This document shows positions 33,767 through 41,002 of a stretch of DNA of 56,137 nucleotides, piece after piece (the first letter of the stretch is position 1; each line of letters starts with the position of its first letter). Below the pieces are notes generated by a model that searched no databases, had not been told where the DNA came from, and worked only from the letters and a program-made list of their open reading frames with translations. Source of the stretch: JASLBX01 sp036374175 (GTDB lineage: Bacteria; Actinomycetota; Actinomycetes; Jiangellales; Jiangellaceae); NCBI GenBank assembly GCA_036374175.1, contig DASUUH010000117.1, positions 1 to 56,137 of the forward strand, in the 5' to 3' direction. The position numbers and the translations under genes are program-made.

Positions 33767-34174
33767 ATGGCCAGCCCCAGCCCTAGCTGGTCCGCCGAGC
33801 GCGTGACCGTCCTCATCGTCGACGACCAGGAGCCGTTCCGGGCCGCCGCGGGTTTCGTCGTCCGCGCGACGGCTGGTTTGGAAGCCGTCGGCGAAGCGGC
33901 GACCGGCGAGGAGGCACTGGTCATGGCGGGGGACCTGCACCCCCAGCTGGTCCTCATGGACATCAATCTGCCGGGCATCTCGGGTATCGAGGCGACGCGC
34001 CAGATAGTGCAGAGTCAGCCCGAAACCGCCGTGCTGCTGTTGTCCACTTACTCCGCCGACGACCTGCCCGCCGAGGCGCGAACCTGTGGCGCCCGTGGAT
34101 ACGTGCACAAGTCGGACCTGACACCCGACGTCCTGCTCGCCGTTGTCAACGGCACTACGCCGGCAACGTTCTAG
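33767..34174 (+). CDS. Stand-alone receiver domain protein
   Basis: 135 residues from the ATG at 33767. It is a single CheY-like domain: VTVLIVDDQEPFRAAAGFVV, acceptor Asp65 in LVLMDINLPGISGIEA, VLLLSTYSADDLP and ARGYVHKSDLTPDVL with the conserved Lys. No output domain follows. It lies 78 bp after the NarL-type regulator on the same strand, so it may act as a phosphate sink or an adaptor for the same kinase. It is followed at once by a convergent PP2C gene. Confidence 0.85.
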   Translation: MASPSPSWSAERVTVLIVDDQEPFRAAAGFVVRATAGLEAVGEAATGEEALVMAGDLHPQLVLMDINLPGISGIEATRQIVQSQPETAVLLLSTYSADDLPAEARTCGARGYVHKSDLTPDVLLAVVNGTTPATF

Positions 34175-34187
34175 CCGCCCTGAACCC

Positions 34188-34946
34188 TCAGAGCACGTAG
34201 TCGATCACGACAACGGAGATGTTGTCCTTGCCGCCGGCGGCATTGGCGGCGTCGATCAGCGCGCGGCTGGTCGCGTCGACGTCTGCGTCGGCAGTCAGGA
34301 TTGCGGCGATGTCGCCTTCGGGCACCATGTCGGTCAGCCCGTCCGAGCACAGCAGCAGGCGGTCACCAGCAGCCAGCTCGAACTGCTGAACGGTCGGCTG
34401 CGGGGTATTCGGCAAACCGATCGCCTGAGTGATCGAATGTGCGAACGGGTGAGTGTTCGCCTCCTCGGCGGTAATGACACCGCTTTGCACCAGCTCGGCG
34501 GCCAGCGAGTGGTCATCGGTGAGCCGGTACAGCTGCCGGTCCCGGGCCACGTAGGCGCGGCTGTCTCCCACGTGCGCCACATAGGCCACGTGATTCACGA
34601 TCAGCACCATGACGACCGTTGTCGCCATGCCGGACAGTTCGGGATCTGACCGGGCCTCGGCCTGCACCAAGTCGCTGAGTTCGACGATCGCCTGCTTGAT
34701 GGCGGCGTCCGGGCCTTTGCCCGGCTGCGACAGTGCTTGATCGATGAGCCTCGGCAGGTGCTGCACGGTGACCTGTGCGGCCACGTCGCCCGCCGGCTGC
34801 CCGCCGACCCCGTCGGCGACGGCGAACAGTCCTTGCTCCTCGTCGGCAAGGCAGGCGTCCTCGTTGTTCGCATGGACCCGGCCGCGGTCGGAGAGCACGC
34901 TCACGCGCAGAGCGGCGTGCTCACGCCCCGACCCGAACAGCTGCAT
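34188..34946 (-). CDS. PP2C-family serine/threonine phosphatase
   Basis: 252 residues of a full PPM/PP2C domain. Metal and phosphate motifs: VLSDRGRVHANNEDACLADE near 17-36, LFAVADGVGGQPAGDVAAQV near 40-59, AYVAHVGDSRAYVARDRQLY near 120-139, LLLCSDGLTDMVPEGD near 190 and GGKDNISVVVIDY at the end. No membrane segment is seen, so the protein is cytoplasmic. The ATG at 34946 has AAGGAG in front. It is the kind of phosphatase that opposes Ser/Thr kinases of the PknB type, none of which is in the window. Confidence 0.9.
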   Translation of the reverse strand: MQLFGSGREHAALRVSVLSDRGRVHANNEDACLADEEQGLFAVADGVGGQPAGDVAAQVTVQHLPRLIDQALSQPGKGPDAAIKQAIVELSDLVQAEARSDPELSGMATTVVMVLIVNHVAYVAHVGDSRAYVARDRQLYRLTDDHSLAAELVQSGVITAEEANTHPFAHSITQAIGLPNTPQPTVQQFELAAGDRLLLCSDGLTDMVPEGDIAAILTADADVDATSRALIDAANAAGGKDNISVVVIDYVL

Positions 34947-35024
34947 CGTCGACTCCTTGGCCCCGGTTCGGATCACCCTAGAGCATGAACCGGGCATGGG
35001 CCACGGAAGGAGGACACTTGGTGC

Positions 35025-36014
35025 ATGCGTTGCTGGGAGGTCCATCGTCCGGGTCCGATTGAGACGGCGCCGCTGCGGTTTGCAGAGCAGCCGACACCCG
35101 AGCCGGATGAGGGAGAACTGCTGGTCCGCGTGCTCGTGTGCGGGGTGTGCCGGACCGATCTACATGTCGCCGAAGGAGACCTGCCGGTGCGCCGGCCCGG
35201 GGTCGTCCCTGGGCATGAGGTCGTGGGTGAAGTGGTCGTTGGAGCAGCAAACTTCGCCGCCGGCGACCGGGTAGGCATCGCGTGGCTGCGGTACACCTGC
35301 GGCACCTGCGTCTATTGCCGCCGCGGAGCGGAGAACCTCTGCCCTTACTCGCGCTACACCGGTTGGGACGCCGACGGCGGATACGCCGAGTACGCCACAG
35401 TGCCGGCGGACTATGCGTACCGGCTTCCGAGCGGCTATTCGGACGCGGAGTTGGCGCCCTTGCTGTGCGCGGGCATCATCGGCTACCGCGCACTCATCCG
35501 GGCCGAAGTGCCGGCGCACGGGCGGCTCGGCATCTATGGGTTCGGGGCGAGCGCACACCTGACTGCCCAGGTCGCGATGGCTCAAGGTGTCACCGTCCAT
35601 GTCCTGACCCGCGGCGCGGCAGCGCGTGAGCTGGCTCGCGAGCTCGGCGCCAGCTCGGTTGGCGGACCGGCCGACATGCCTCCGGAGCCGTTGGATGCGG
35701 CGATCCTGTTCGCTCCTGCGGGCGAACTCGTGCTGCCCGCGCTGGCGGCGCTCGACAGGGGTGGAACGCTGGCGATCGCGGGAATCTACCTGAGCGACAT
35801 CCCAGCGCTGACCTACCAGCAGCACCTGTTCTATGAACGGCAGGTCCGCAGCGTCACGGCGAATACGAGGTCGGACGGTCGGGCTTTTCTCGAGCTCGCC
35901 CGCGAGCACAAGTTGCGAGTCCAGACCACGCCGTACCCATTGGACCGCGCCGATCACGCGTTAGGCGACCTGGCCGCCGGGCAGCTGAGCGGAGCCGCTG
36001 TGCTGATTCCGTGA
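35025..36014 (+). CDS. Zinc-dependent alcohol dehydrogenase family protein
   Basis: 329 residues of the medium-chain dehydrogenase family. The catalytic zinc site is VLVCGVCRTDLHVAEGDLP near 36-54, with PGHEVVGEV near 64. The structural zinc cysteines are in LRYTCGTCVYCRRGAENLC near 86-104. The NAD(P) fold is LGIYGFGASAHLTAQVAM near 168-185, where GFGASA replaces the common GxGxxG. The ATG at 35025 lies downstream of a GGAAGGAGG, a little farther than usual. Its 3' end overlaps the convergent phosphodiesterase-like gene by 54 bp. Substrate unknown. Confidence 0.9.
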   Translation: MRCWEVHRPGPIETAPLRFAEQPTPEPDEGELLVRVLVCGVCRTDLHVAEGDLPVRRPGVVPGHEVVGEVVVGAANFAAGDRVGIAWLRYTCGTCVYCRRGAENLCPYSRYTGWDADGGYAEYATVPADYAYRLPSGYSDAELAPLLCAGIIGYRALIRAEVPAHGRLGIYGFGASAHLTAQVAMAQGVTVHVLTRGAAARELARELGASSVGGPADMPPEPLDAAILFAPAGELVLPALAALDRGGTLAIAGIYLSDIPALTYQQHLFYERQVRSVTANTRSDGRAFLELAREHKLRVQTTPYPLDRADHALGDLAAGQLSGAAVLIP

Positions 36015-36680
36015 GCGCGATCCGGGTACCTCGCCCAGTAGGGTGAGGTCCTTGCCGATCACTCCGTTGACACCCAGCCGGCGCGCGTGGTCCAGTTCGG
36101 CAGACGTATCGACCGGCCAGGTCATCACGTACTCGACGGCGCGCCGGAGATCGGCCACGTCGGCCGGCGTGATCAAGGTGCGCTTGACCGATACGCCGAA
36201 TGCACGGCGTCCACCCGGCCAGATCTGAGTGGGTGAACGCAGCAGTACACGCAGTTGCCCGAGCTGGCGCCGGCTGCCGGCAGAGAGCACGAGTCGCACG
36301 GCCTGGTCGCGCCGGAAAGCTTCCAGCATCGGCCAGCGCCGGGTGCACACGGCAATCGTTGCGTCCGGGCTTGTCGAACGCAGGGTGCGCGCCACGTGCG
36401 GCGCGAGGGCGGGGTGGCCGCCCTTGAGGTCGAGCATGAGTCGGCCGGCGCCATTGAGCGCGGCGAGCACGTGGTCGAGGCTGGGCAGGTCCGCCGCCCT
36501 GCGGGGGACCAGTTCCCAGGGGTGGTCCCACAGCAGCGACGGGCCGAGGGTCTTGAGGTGGCGGATCTCCGGCGTGCCGCGGAAGTACCGGACGTACGCC
36601 TCGACGAGATCCACATCGGCGTCGATCGCCTCCCGCAGTGCAGCCAGGCTGTTACCCGCGCGGTGGGCTACAGCCAACAT
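35961..36680 (-). CDS. Glycerophosphodiester phosphodiesterase-like protein with altered metal site
   Basis: 239 residues from the ATG at 36680, six bases after the CoA transferase ends. AVAHRAGNSLAALREAIDAD near residue 3-22 is the GDPD opening with the catalytic His-Arg. The next segment, VDLVEAYVRYFRGTPEIRHL, aligns with the usual ExD...H metal and catalytic block, but the Asp of ExD is Tyr. The late VEYVMTWPVDTSAELDHARRLGVNGVI matches the TIM-barrel end. The changed Asp makes normal phosphodiesterase activity doubtful. The 3' end runs 54 bp into the convergent dehydrogenase gene. Confidence 0.75.
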   Translation of the reverse strand: MLAVAHRAGNSLAALREAIDADVDLVEAYVRYFRGTPEIRHLKTLGPSLLWDHPWELVPRRAADLPSLDHVLAALNGAGRLMLDLKGGHPALAPHVARTLRSTSPDATIAVCTRRWPMLEAFRRDQAVRLVLSAGSRRQLGQLRVLLRSPTQIWPGGRRAFGVSVKRTLITPADVADLRRAVEYVMTWPVDTSAELDHARRLGVNGVIGKDLTLLGEVPGSRSRNQHSGSAQLPGGQVA

Positions 36681-36685
36681 CCCGT

Positions 36686-37699
36686 TCAACGCGAGCGTGG
36701 GTGGGAGAAGCGGGGGGCAGGGGCAGCCCGGGCAATGCCGTCGACGGTGACGATCGTGCCGCGGGCCCGCAGGTGCGGGTGCTCTGCCGCTTCGGTGAAC
36801 GTCAGCACGGGCGTGACGCAGGCGTCTACCCCGGCGAACGTCTCGGCCCACTGATCGCGCGTGCGAGTCGCGAACATAGCGGCAAAGCGTTTGCGGAGCA
36901 CCGGCCATCCGGCCTGGTCGTACTGCTCCGGCAGGTTCTCCTCCGCCAAGCCGAGGCCGGCCAGCAGTTCGGCGTAGAACTGCGGTTCCAGCGCCCCGAC
37001 TGCGACGTAGCGGTCGTCGGCACACCGGTAGGTGTCGTAGAACGGTGCGCCGGTGTCGAGCAGGTTGGCGGCCCGCTCGTCGGTCCAGAGGCCCATGCCG
37101 CGCAGCATCCAGAACTGCTGGGCGAGCGAACTCGCCCCATCGACGATCGCCGCGTCGACGACCTGACCGCGCCCGGTCCGCTCGCGCTCCCACAGCGCGG
37201 CGAGGATCCCGACGACCAGGTACATCGACCCGCCGCCGAAGTCGCCTACCAAATTGAGCGGGGCCGTCGGGCGTCCGTCCACCGTCCCGATGGCATGCAA
37301 CACCCCCGCCAGGCCGATGTAGTTGATGTCGTGACCGGCCCGCTGGGCCAGTGGGCCATGCTGGCCCCATCCGGTCATCCGCGCGTACACCAGGCGCTCG
37401 TTGCGGGCCAGGCATTCGTCCGGGCCGAAGCCGAGTCGCTCGGCGACGCCTGGCCGGAAACCTTCGATGAGGGCGTCACCCTCGTCGATGAGCTTCCACA
37501 CGGTCTGGCGGCCGGCATCGTCTTTGAGGTTTGCCTCGACCTTCCGGCGGCCCGGCAGCATGTCGAGCGGGTCGCCGCCGGGACGGGTGATCCGGACGAC
37601 GTCCGCGCCGAGGTCAGCCAGCACCATTCCCGCGTGTGGGCCAGGGCCGATTCCGCCAAGTTCGACGACGGTCAGTCCGGCGAGCGGTTTGCCCGTCAT
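36686..37699 (-). CDS. CoA transferase family III / alpha-methylacyl-CoA racemase
   Basis: 337 residues. GLTVVELGGIGPGPHAGMVL, ADLGADVVRITRPGGDPLDM and RRKVEANLKDDAGRQTVWKL near 8-65 are typical openings. DALIEGFRPGVAERLGFGPD follows, and the catalytic Asp is in APLNLVGDFGGGSMYLV near 170. The end (HPHLRARGTIVTVDG) is family-like. Racemases of this kind interconvert 2-methylacyl-CoA epimers for beta-oxidation; other members transfer CoA. The ATG at 37699 overlaps the thiolase stop by four bases, which supports a role in fatty acid or branched lipid breakdown. Confidence 0.88.
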   Translation of the reverse strand: MTGKPLAGLTVVELGGIGPGPHAGMVLADLGADVVRITRPGGDPLDMLPGRRKVEANLKDDAGRQTVWKLIDEGDALIEGFRPGVAERLGFGPDECLARNERLVYARMTGWGQHGPLAQRAGHDINYIGLAGVLHAIGTVDGRPTAPLNLVGDFGGGSMYLVVGILAALWERERTGRGQVVDAAIVDGASSLAQQFWMLRGMGLWTDERAANLLDTGAPFYDTYRCADDRYVAVGALEPQFYAELLAGLGLAEENLPEQYDQAGWPVLRKRFAAMFATRTRDQWAETFAGVDACVTPVLTFTEAAEHPHLRARGTIVTVDGIARAAPAPRFSHPRSR

Positions 37700-38880
37700 C
37701 CGAGCCGTTCGATGATCATCGCGTTGGCCATGCCGCCACCTTCGCACATGGTCTGCAGCCCGTACCGGCCGCCCGTAGCCTCGAGCTGGTTCACCAGTGT
37801 TGTCAGAAGTTTCGTACCGGACGCACCCAGCGGGTGGCCGAGCGCGATGGCACCGCCACGAGGGTTCAGCTTGGCGGGGTCCGCCCCGGTTTCGTGCAGC
37901 CACGCAAGTGGTACCGGCGCGAACGCTTCGTTCACCTCGTAAGCGTCCATGTCGTCGATGGTCAGGCCGGTCTTGGCGAAGATCTTCTCCGTAGCCGGGA
38001 TGACACCGGTGAGCATCAGAATTGGATCGCTGGCCGTGACGGTGAACGCATGGAATCGGACGCGCGGCGTGAGGCCGAGGGCCGTTGCCTTGTCCTCACT
38101 CATGATCAGCGCGGCGGACGCGCCGTCGGACAGCGGAGACGAGTTGCCAGGAGTGATCTTCCAGTCGATCTCGGGGAATCGCTGGGCAGCTGCCGGGTTC
38201 AAGAACGACGGTTTGAGTCCGGCGAGGGTTTCTGGAGTGGTGGCCGGGCGAACTGTCTCGTCGGTGGTGTGCTCGGCGCCGTCGTCCAGTCGAATCGGCA
38301 CGATCTCCCGGTCGAAAGTGCCGCTCGCCGCTGCTGCGGCCGCGCGCTGATGTGACTGGGCGGAGTACTCGTCAAGAACCTCGCGATCGAGCTTCCACTT
38401 AACGGCCATCAGCTCGGCGGAAACGCCCTGGGGCACGAGGCCATCCGGGTATCGCGCGGCGACCGCCGGGCCGAACGGATCAGCTCCTTGGGTACTCGAT
38501 CCCATGGGGACCCGGCTCATCGACTCGACGCCGCATGCGATCACGACGTCGTACGCCCCGGCGATAACTCCCTGCGCCGCGAAATGGGCAGCCTGCTGGC
38601 TGGAGCCGCACTGACGATCGATGGTCGTGGCCGGAACCGTCTCCGGGAAACCGGCACCCAATACGGCATTGCGGGCGATGTTGTACGTCTGCTCGGCCGA
38701 CTGGGAGACACACCCCGCAATGACGTCGTCCACCATGGCGGGGTCGAGGTCGTTGCGCTCGACGAGCGACTGGAGCACCCGGGACAACAGGTCCACGGGG
38801 TGAATGCCGGACAGCCGGCCGCCGGGCTTGCCCTTGCCGGATGCCGTGCGGATCGTGTCGACGACGACTGCAGATCTCAT
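37696..38880 (-). CDS. Acetyl-CoA C-acyltransferase (thiolase)
   Basis: 394 residues, full-length thiolase. The acyl-accepting Cys is in TIDRQCGSSQQAAHFAAQGV near 85-104. The second active-site His is in RGGAIALGHPLGASGTKLL near 345-362, and the final Cys in LQTMCEGGGMANAMIIERL near 376-394. It splits or forms 3-oxoacyl-CoA in beta-oxidation. It is the first gene of a likely three-gene minus-strand operon with the CoA transferase and the GDPD-like gene. Upstream lies the long repeat region at 38942-39704, so its promoter must be in or next to that element. Confidence 0.93.
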   Translation of the reverse strand: MRSAVVVDTIRTASGKGKPGGRLSGIHPVDLLSRVLQSLVERNDLDPAMVDDVIAGCVSQSAEQTYNIARNAVLGAGFPETVPATTIDRQCGSSQQAAHFAAQGVIAGAYDVVIACGVESMSRVPMGSSTQGADPFGPAVAARYPDGLVPQGVSAELMAVKWKLDREVLDEYSAQSHQRAAAAAASGTFDREIVPIRLDDGAEHTTDETVRPATTPETLAGLKPSFLNPAAAQRFPEIDWKITPGNSSPLSDGASAALIMSEDKATALGLTPRVRFHAFTVTASDPILMLTGVIPATEKIFAKTGLTIDDMDAYEVNEAFAPVPLAWLHETGADPAKLNPRGGAIALGHPLGASGTKLLTTLVNQLEATGGRYGLQTMCEGGGMANAMIIERLG

Positions 38881-38941
38881 GCCTGCCCTCCTGTGGTACC
38901 GGGGTGCGCTCTCCTTCGATCCTGCCTCATGACGTCCGCAC

Positions 38942-39283
38942 TGTGGATGGCGCGGTGGATAACAGGGCGAAGTCTGGGGGTAACCCGGGGCGGCGCTGTG
39001 GATGGCTCGGCGTGGCGAGAAGAATCTTGGAAAATGACGCTGCGCGGGGTTGCGCGGCGTCCGTGACAGGCGTAGAAATCTCTCACGCCACCAGTGATGG
39101 AGCGTCGAGGTTCAAGGAGTCAGCTCCACGAACCAAGCCGAAAGTCTGGTCCGCCGGGCTTGAGGTTGACAGTTCCAAGCACGGGTGACGACGGTCCGGC
39201 AGATCGTTGTCCGAGCAATCGGACGTGGCGATCTCGCCGAAACCGCGGCGAGGCCCTTCCATCTCATACATGGAAGGGCCTCG
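38942..39283 (+). ncRNA. Repeated structured-RNA candidate, copy 1
   Basis: 342 nt in a gap without protein-like frames. It aligns with 39365-39704: the first 90 nt match at about 67 positions without gaps, and 39065-39100 is a 36-nt identical block. Hairpins on the + strand are GGCGT/ACGCC (39069-39089), CCA-GTGA-TGG (39091-39100), GGAG-TCAG-CTCC (39116-39127) and GTCCGA-GCAA-TCGGAC (39209-39224). The last is extended by AGATCG/CGATCT (39201-39206 with 39229-39234). A 3' hairpin with a 14-bp stem (39249-39262 with 39270-39283) has loop CTCATAC. GNRA loops appear only when read on the + strand, which sets the likely direction. I know no matching class. Confidence 0.5.
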
Positions 39284-39364
39284 TCGTATGTGTGCAAGTA
39301 TGCCCACGCGGAAATGGCCGCCGGGTGAACGACACGCCATGATCCACGCGAATTCCGCGGTCGT

Positions 39365-39704
39365 TGTGGATGATCCGGTGGACAACTGGGCGGCTGTTGT
39401 GGGTAACCCGGCCACTTCATGTGGATCGCTCGGCGTGGCGGAAAGAATCTTGAATTGTGGGCCCGCCAGGGGTTGCGCGGAGTCTGGGACAGGCGTAGAA
39501 ATCTCTCACGCCACCAGTGATGGGGCCCCGAGGTTCAGGAGTCAGCTCCCGGACCAGCCGAGTTCCTGGCTCGCCAGGAGTGCGGTAGGCGGTCTCAAGC
39601 CATAGGTGGTGCAGGTTCTACCGAGCCGATTCCCGAGTGATCGGATCGCCGGCGAAAGTAGAACCAGGGCGAGGCCCCTCCATCTCATACATGGAGGGGC
39701 CTTC
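39365..39704 (+). ncRNA. Repeated structured-RNA candidate, copy 2
   Basis: 340 nt with the same order of parts as copy 1. The identical 36-nt core is at 39488-39523, and GGAG-TCAG-CTCC is at 39538-39549. The GNRA hairpin here is CCGA-GTGA-TCGG (39633-39644) extended by CGAT/ATCG (39627-39630 with 39645-39648), and an outer 8-bp stem GGTTCTAC/GTAGAACC joins 39614-39621 with 39658-39665. The 3' hairpin (39672-39683 with 39691-39702) has the same CTCATAC loop, and one T-A pair of copy 1 is a C-G pair here. That compensatory change supports selection on RNA structure. The rest of the gap (39284-39364, 39705-39841) shows nothing I can name. Confidence 0.5.
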
Positions 39705-39841
39705 GTCATGTCAAGATGGCGTCGCGCTGCTGGAACTCGCTGCCACGCCACGGACGGCCCGAACCCCGGCACCCCGGATGGCGAGGGATCTGCTGCGGCC
39801 ATCCGGGGCTGACACTGGCACGGAATGCGGAGTTGATCCGT

Positions 39842-41002
39842 TCAAACGCGGGTGAGCGTCACTCTCAACCGCCAGGACGCCAGCCCGATGAGCAGCACCG
39901 CCATTGCGGCCAGAACGCCCACTTCTGGCAACACGTCCACCAACGTCCCGCCGTGCCGACCCATCTGAGTGAACGCGTCGATCGCCCACGCGTGCGGCGT
40001 GATGTGGGCGACGTTGTTCATCGTGGAGTTGTAGAGCTCCAGCGGAAGCATCGTCCCACCGAGCGCGCCGAGCGCCAGCCCGGCCAGCACGGTGACCCCC
40101 GCCGCCTGCTCGTCGTTCTCCATGATCGCGCCGATCAGCATGGCGGCGCCGGCGGCGACGGCCGCGAAGAGCGCGAGCACGACGATGGCGGTGGCCAGAT
40201 CGCCCCACTCGACACCGAAAAGCAGCGCCGTAGCGATCATGATGTACAGAGCCTGGAACATCCCGACGCCCCAGCGTCCGAACCCCTCGCCGATAACGAT
40301 CGTGCGGACGCTTGTCGGAGTAGAGATCATGCGCCGGCTGACGCCGAGCCGCCGGCTCTGGATCAATGCCGCCGCGCCGGTCAAGGCGTTCAGGAACGTC
40401 ATGAGCAACAGAATCCCGACCGCGATCTGCGAGAAGCCGATCGGCTCGTCCTCCGGTTCGCCGCCGCCGGCCACTTCGCGGGTGACCTCAATCAGCGGCA
40501 GGCCCGACGCTACGTGTGACACGACGTCGCGGACCTGGCCGGCGGGCTGACCCGACAGCTCGGTCAACTGGCGAACGACGCCGGGTTCCATCGCCTCGGC
40601 CGCGAATGAGCGGCGGGCGACGGCATCAAGCTGTCCGGCCTCCTCGTCGTCGCTGAGCAGGATCGTGAGCTCGGGTACCTCACCGGCGTCCAGCCGGGCG
40701 TCCGCGTCGTCGGGCACCAGCACCCCGACTGCGGGAGATCCATCGGAAACCTGGTCGCGGAGTTCGGCAGCCGAGTCGAACCACTGCACCCGGGCGGCTC
40801 GTGTGCTTTCCAGTCGGTCGGCGGCACGCGCAGCGACGTCGGTGCCGCTTGTGATGCCGATCTCCGGCGTTTCGCTCGCGTCGCCGAACTGCGACCCGAG
40901 TACGGCGATGATCAAGATGGGAAAGATCAGAACGAAGAACAGGTTCGCTCGCTCGCGGAACATCCGGATGATGTTGTGCCAGGCGATGGAGACGATCTTC
41001 AT
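39842..41002 (-). CDS. ABC-2 type transporter permease (YhaP/NatB-like), second
   Basis: 386 residues from the ATG at 41002, which overlaps the previous stop by four bases. One N-terminal helix (LFFVLIFPILIIAVLGSQFG, about 20-40) precedes a long extracytoplasmic domain to about 190. Five or six helices follow, with IAVGILLLMTFLNALTGAAAL near 200. The RRLGVSRRMISTPTSVRTIV stretch near 228-247 is the family's cytoplasmic coupling segment. It forms, with the other permease and the ATPase at 42144, an exporter, probably as a heterodimer. Substrate unknown. Confidence 0.88.
   Translation of the reverse strand: MKIVSIAWHNIIRMFRERANLFFVLIFPILIIAVLGSQFGDASETPEIGITSGTDVAARAADRLESTRAARVQWFDSAAELRDQVSDGSPAVGVLVPDDADARLDAGEVPELTILLSDDEEAGQLDAVARRSFAAEAMEPGVVRQLTELSGQPAGQVRDVVSHVASGLPLIEVTREVAGGGEPEDEPIGFSQIAVGILLLMTFLNALTGAAALIQSRRLGVSRRMISTPTSVRTIVIGEGFGRWGVGMFQALYIMIATALLFGVEWGDLATAIVVLALFAAVAAGAAMLIGAIMENDEQAAGVTVLAGLALGALGGTMLPLELYNSTMNNVAHITPHAWAIDAFTQMGRHGGTLVDVLPEVGVLAAMAVLLIGLASWRLRVTLTRV

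Noticed and set aside
36686..37942. Long open frames on the + strand over the CoA transferase and thiolase, for example 36638-37942
   Set aside because: High-GC shadow frames. The minus-strand genes have complete active-site motifs and the + frames have none.
39250..39283. Reading the 3' hairpins of the repeats as ordinary gene terminators
   Set aside because: No + strand gene precedes them; the thiolase and the permease genes read the other way, and both hairpins belong to the larger repeated unit.
38877..39415. Minus-strand frames in the repeat region (38877-39086, 39083-39415, 39112-39420)
   Set aside because: Their similarity between the two repeat copies follows the nucleotide identity. 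They use different frames and stops in the two copies, so protein coding is not supported.
38942..39704. CRISPR array or insertion sequence as explanation of the repeats
   Set aside because: Only two copies of about 340 nt, no spacers, no transposase frame, and no terminal inverted repeats or target duplication seen.
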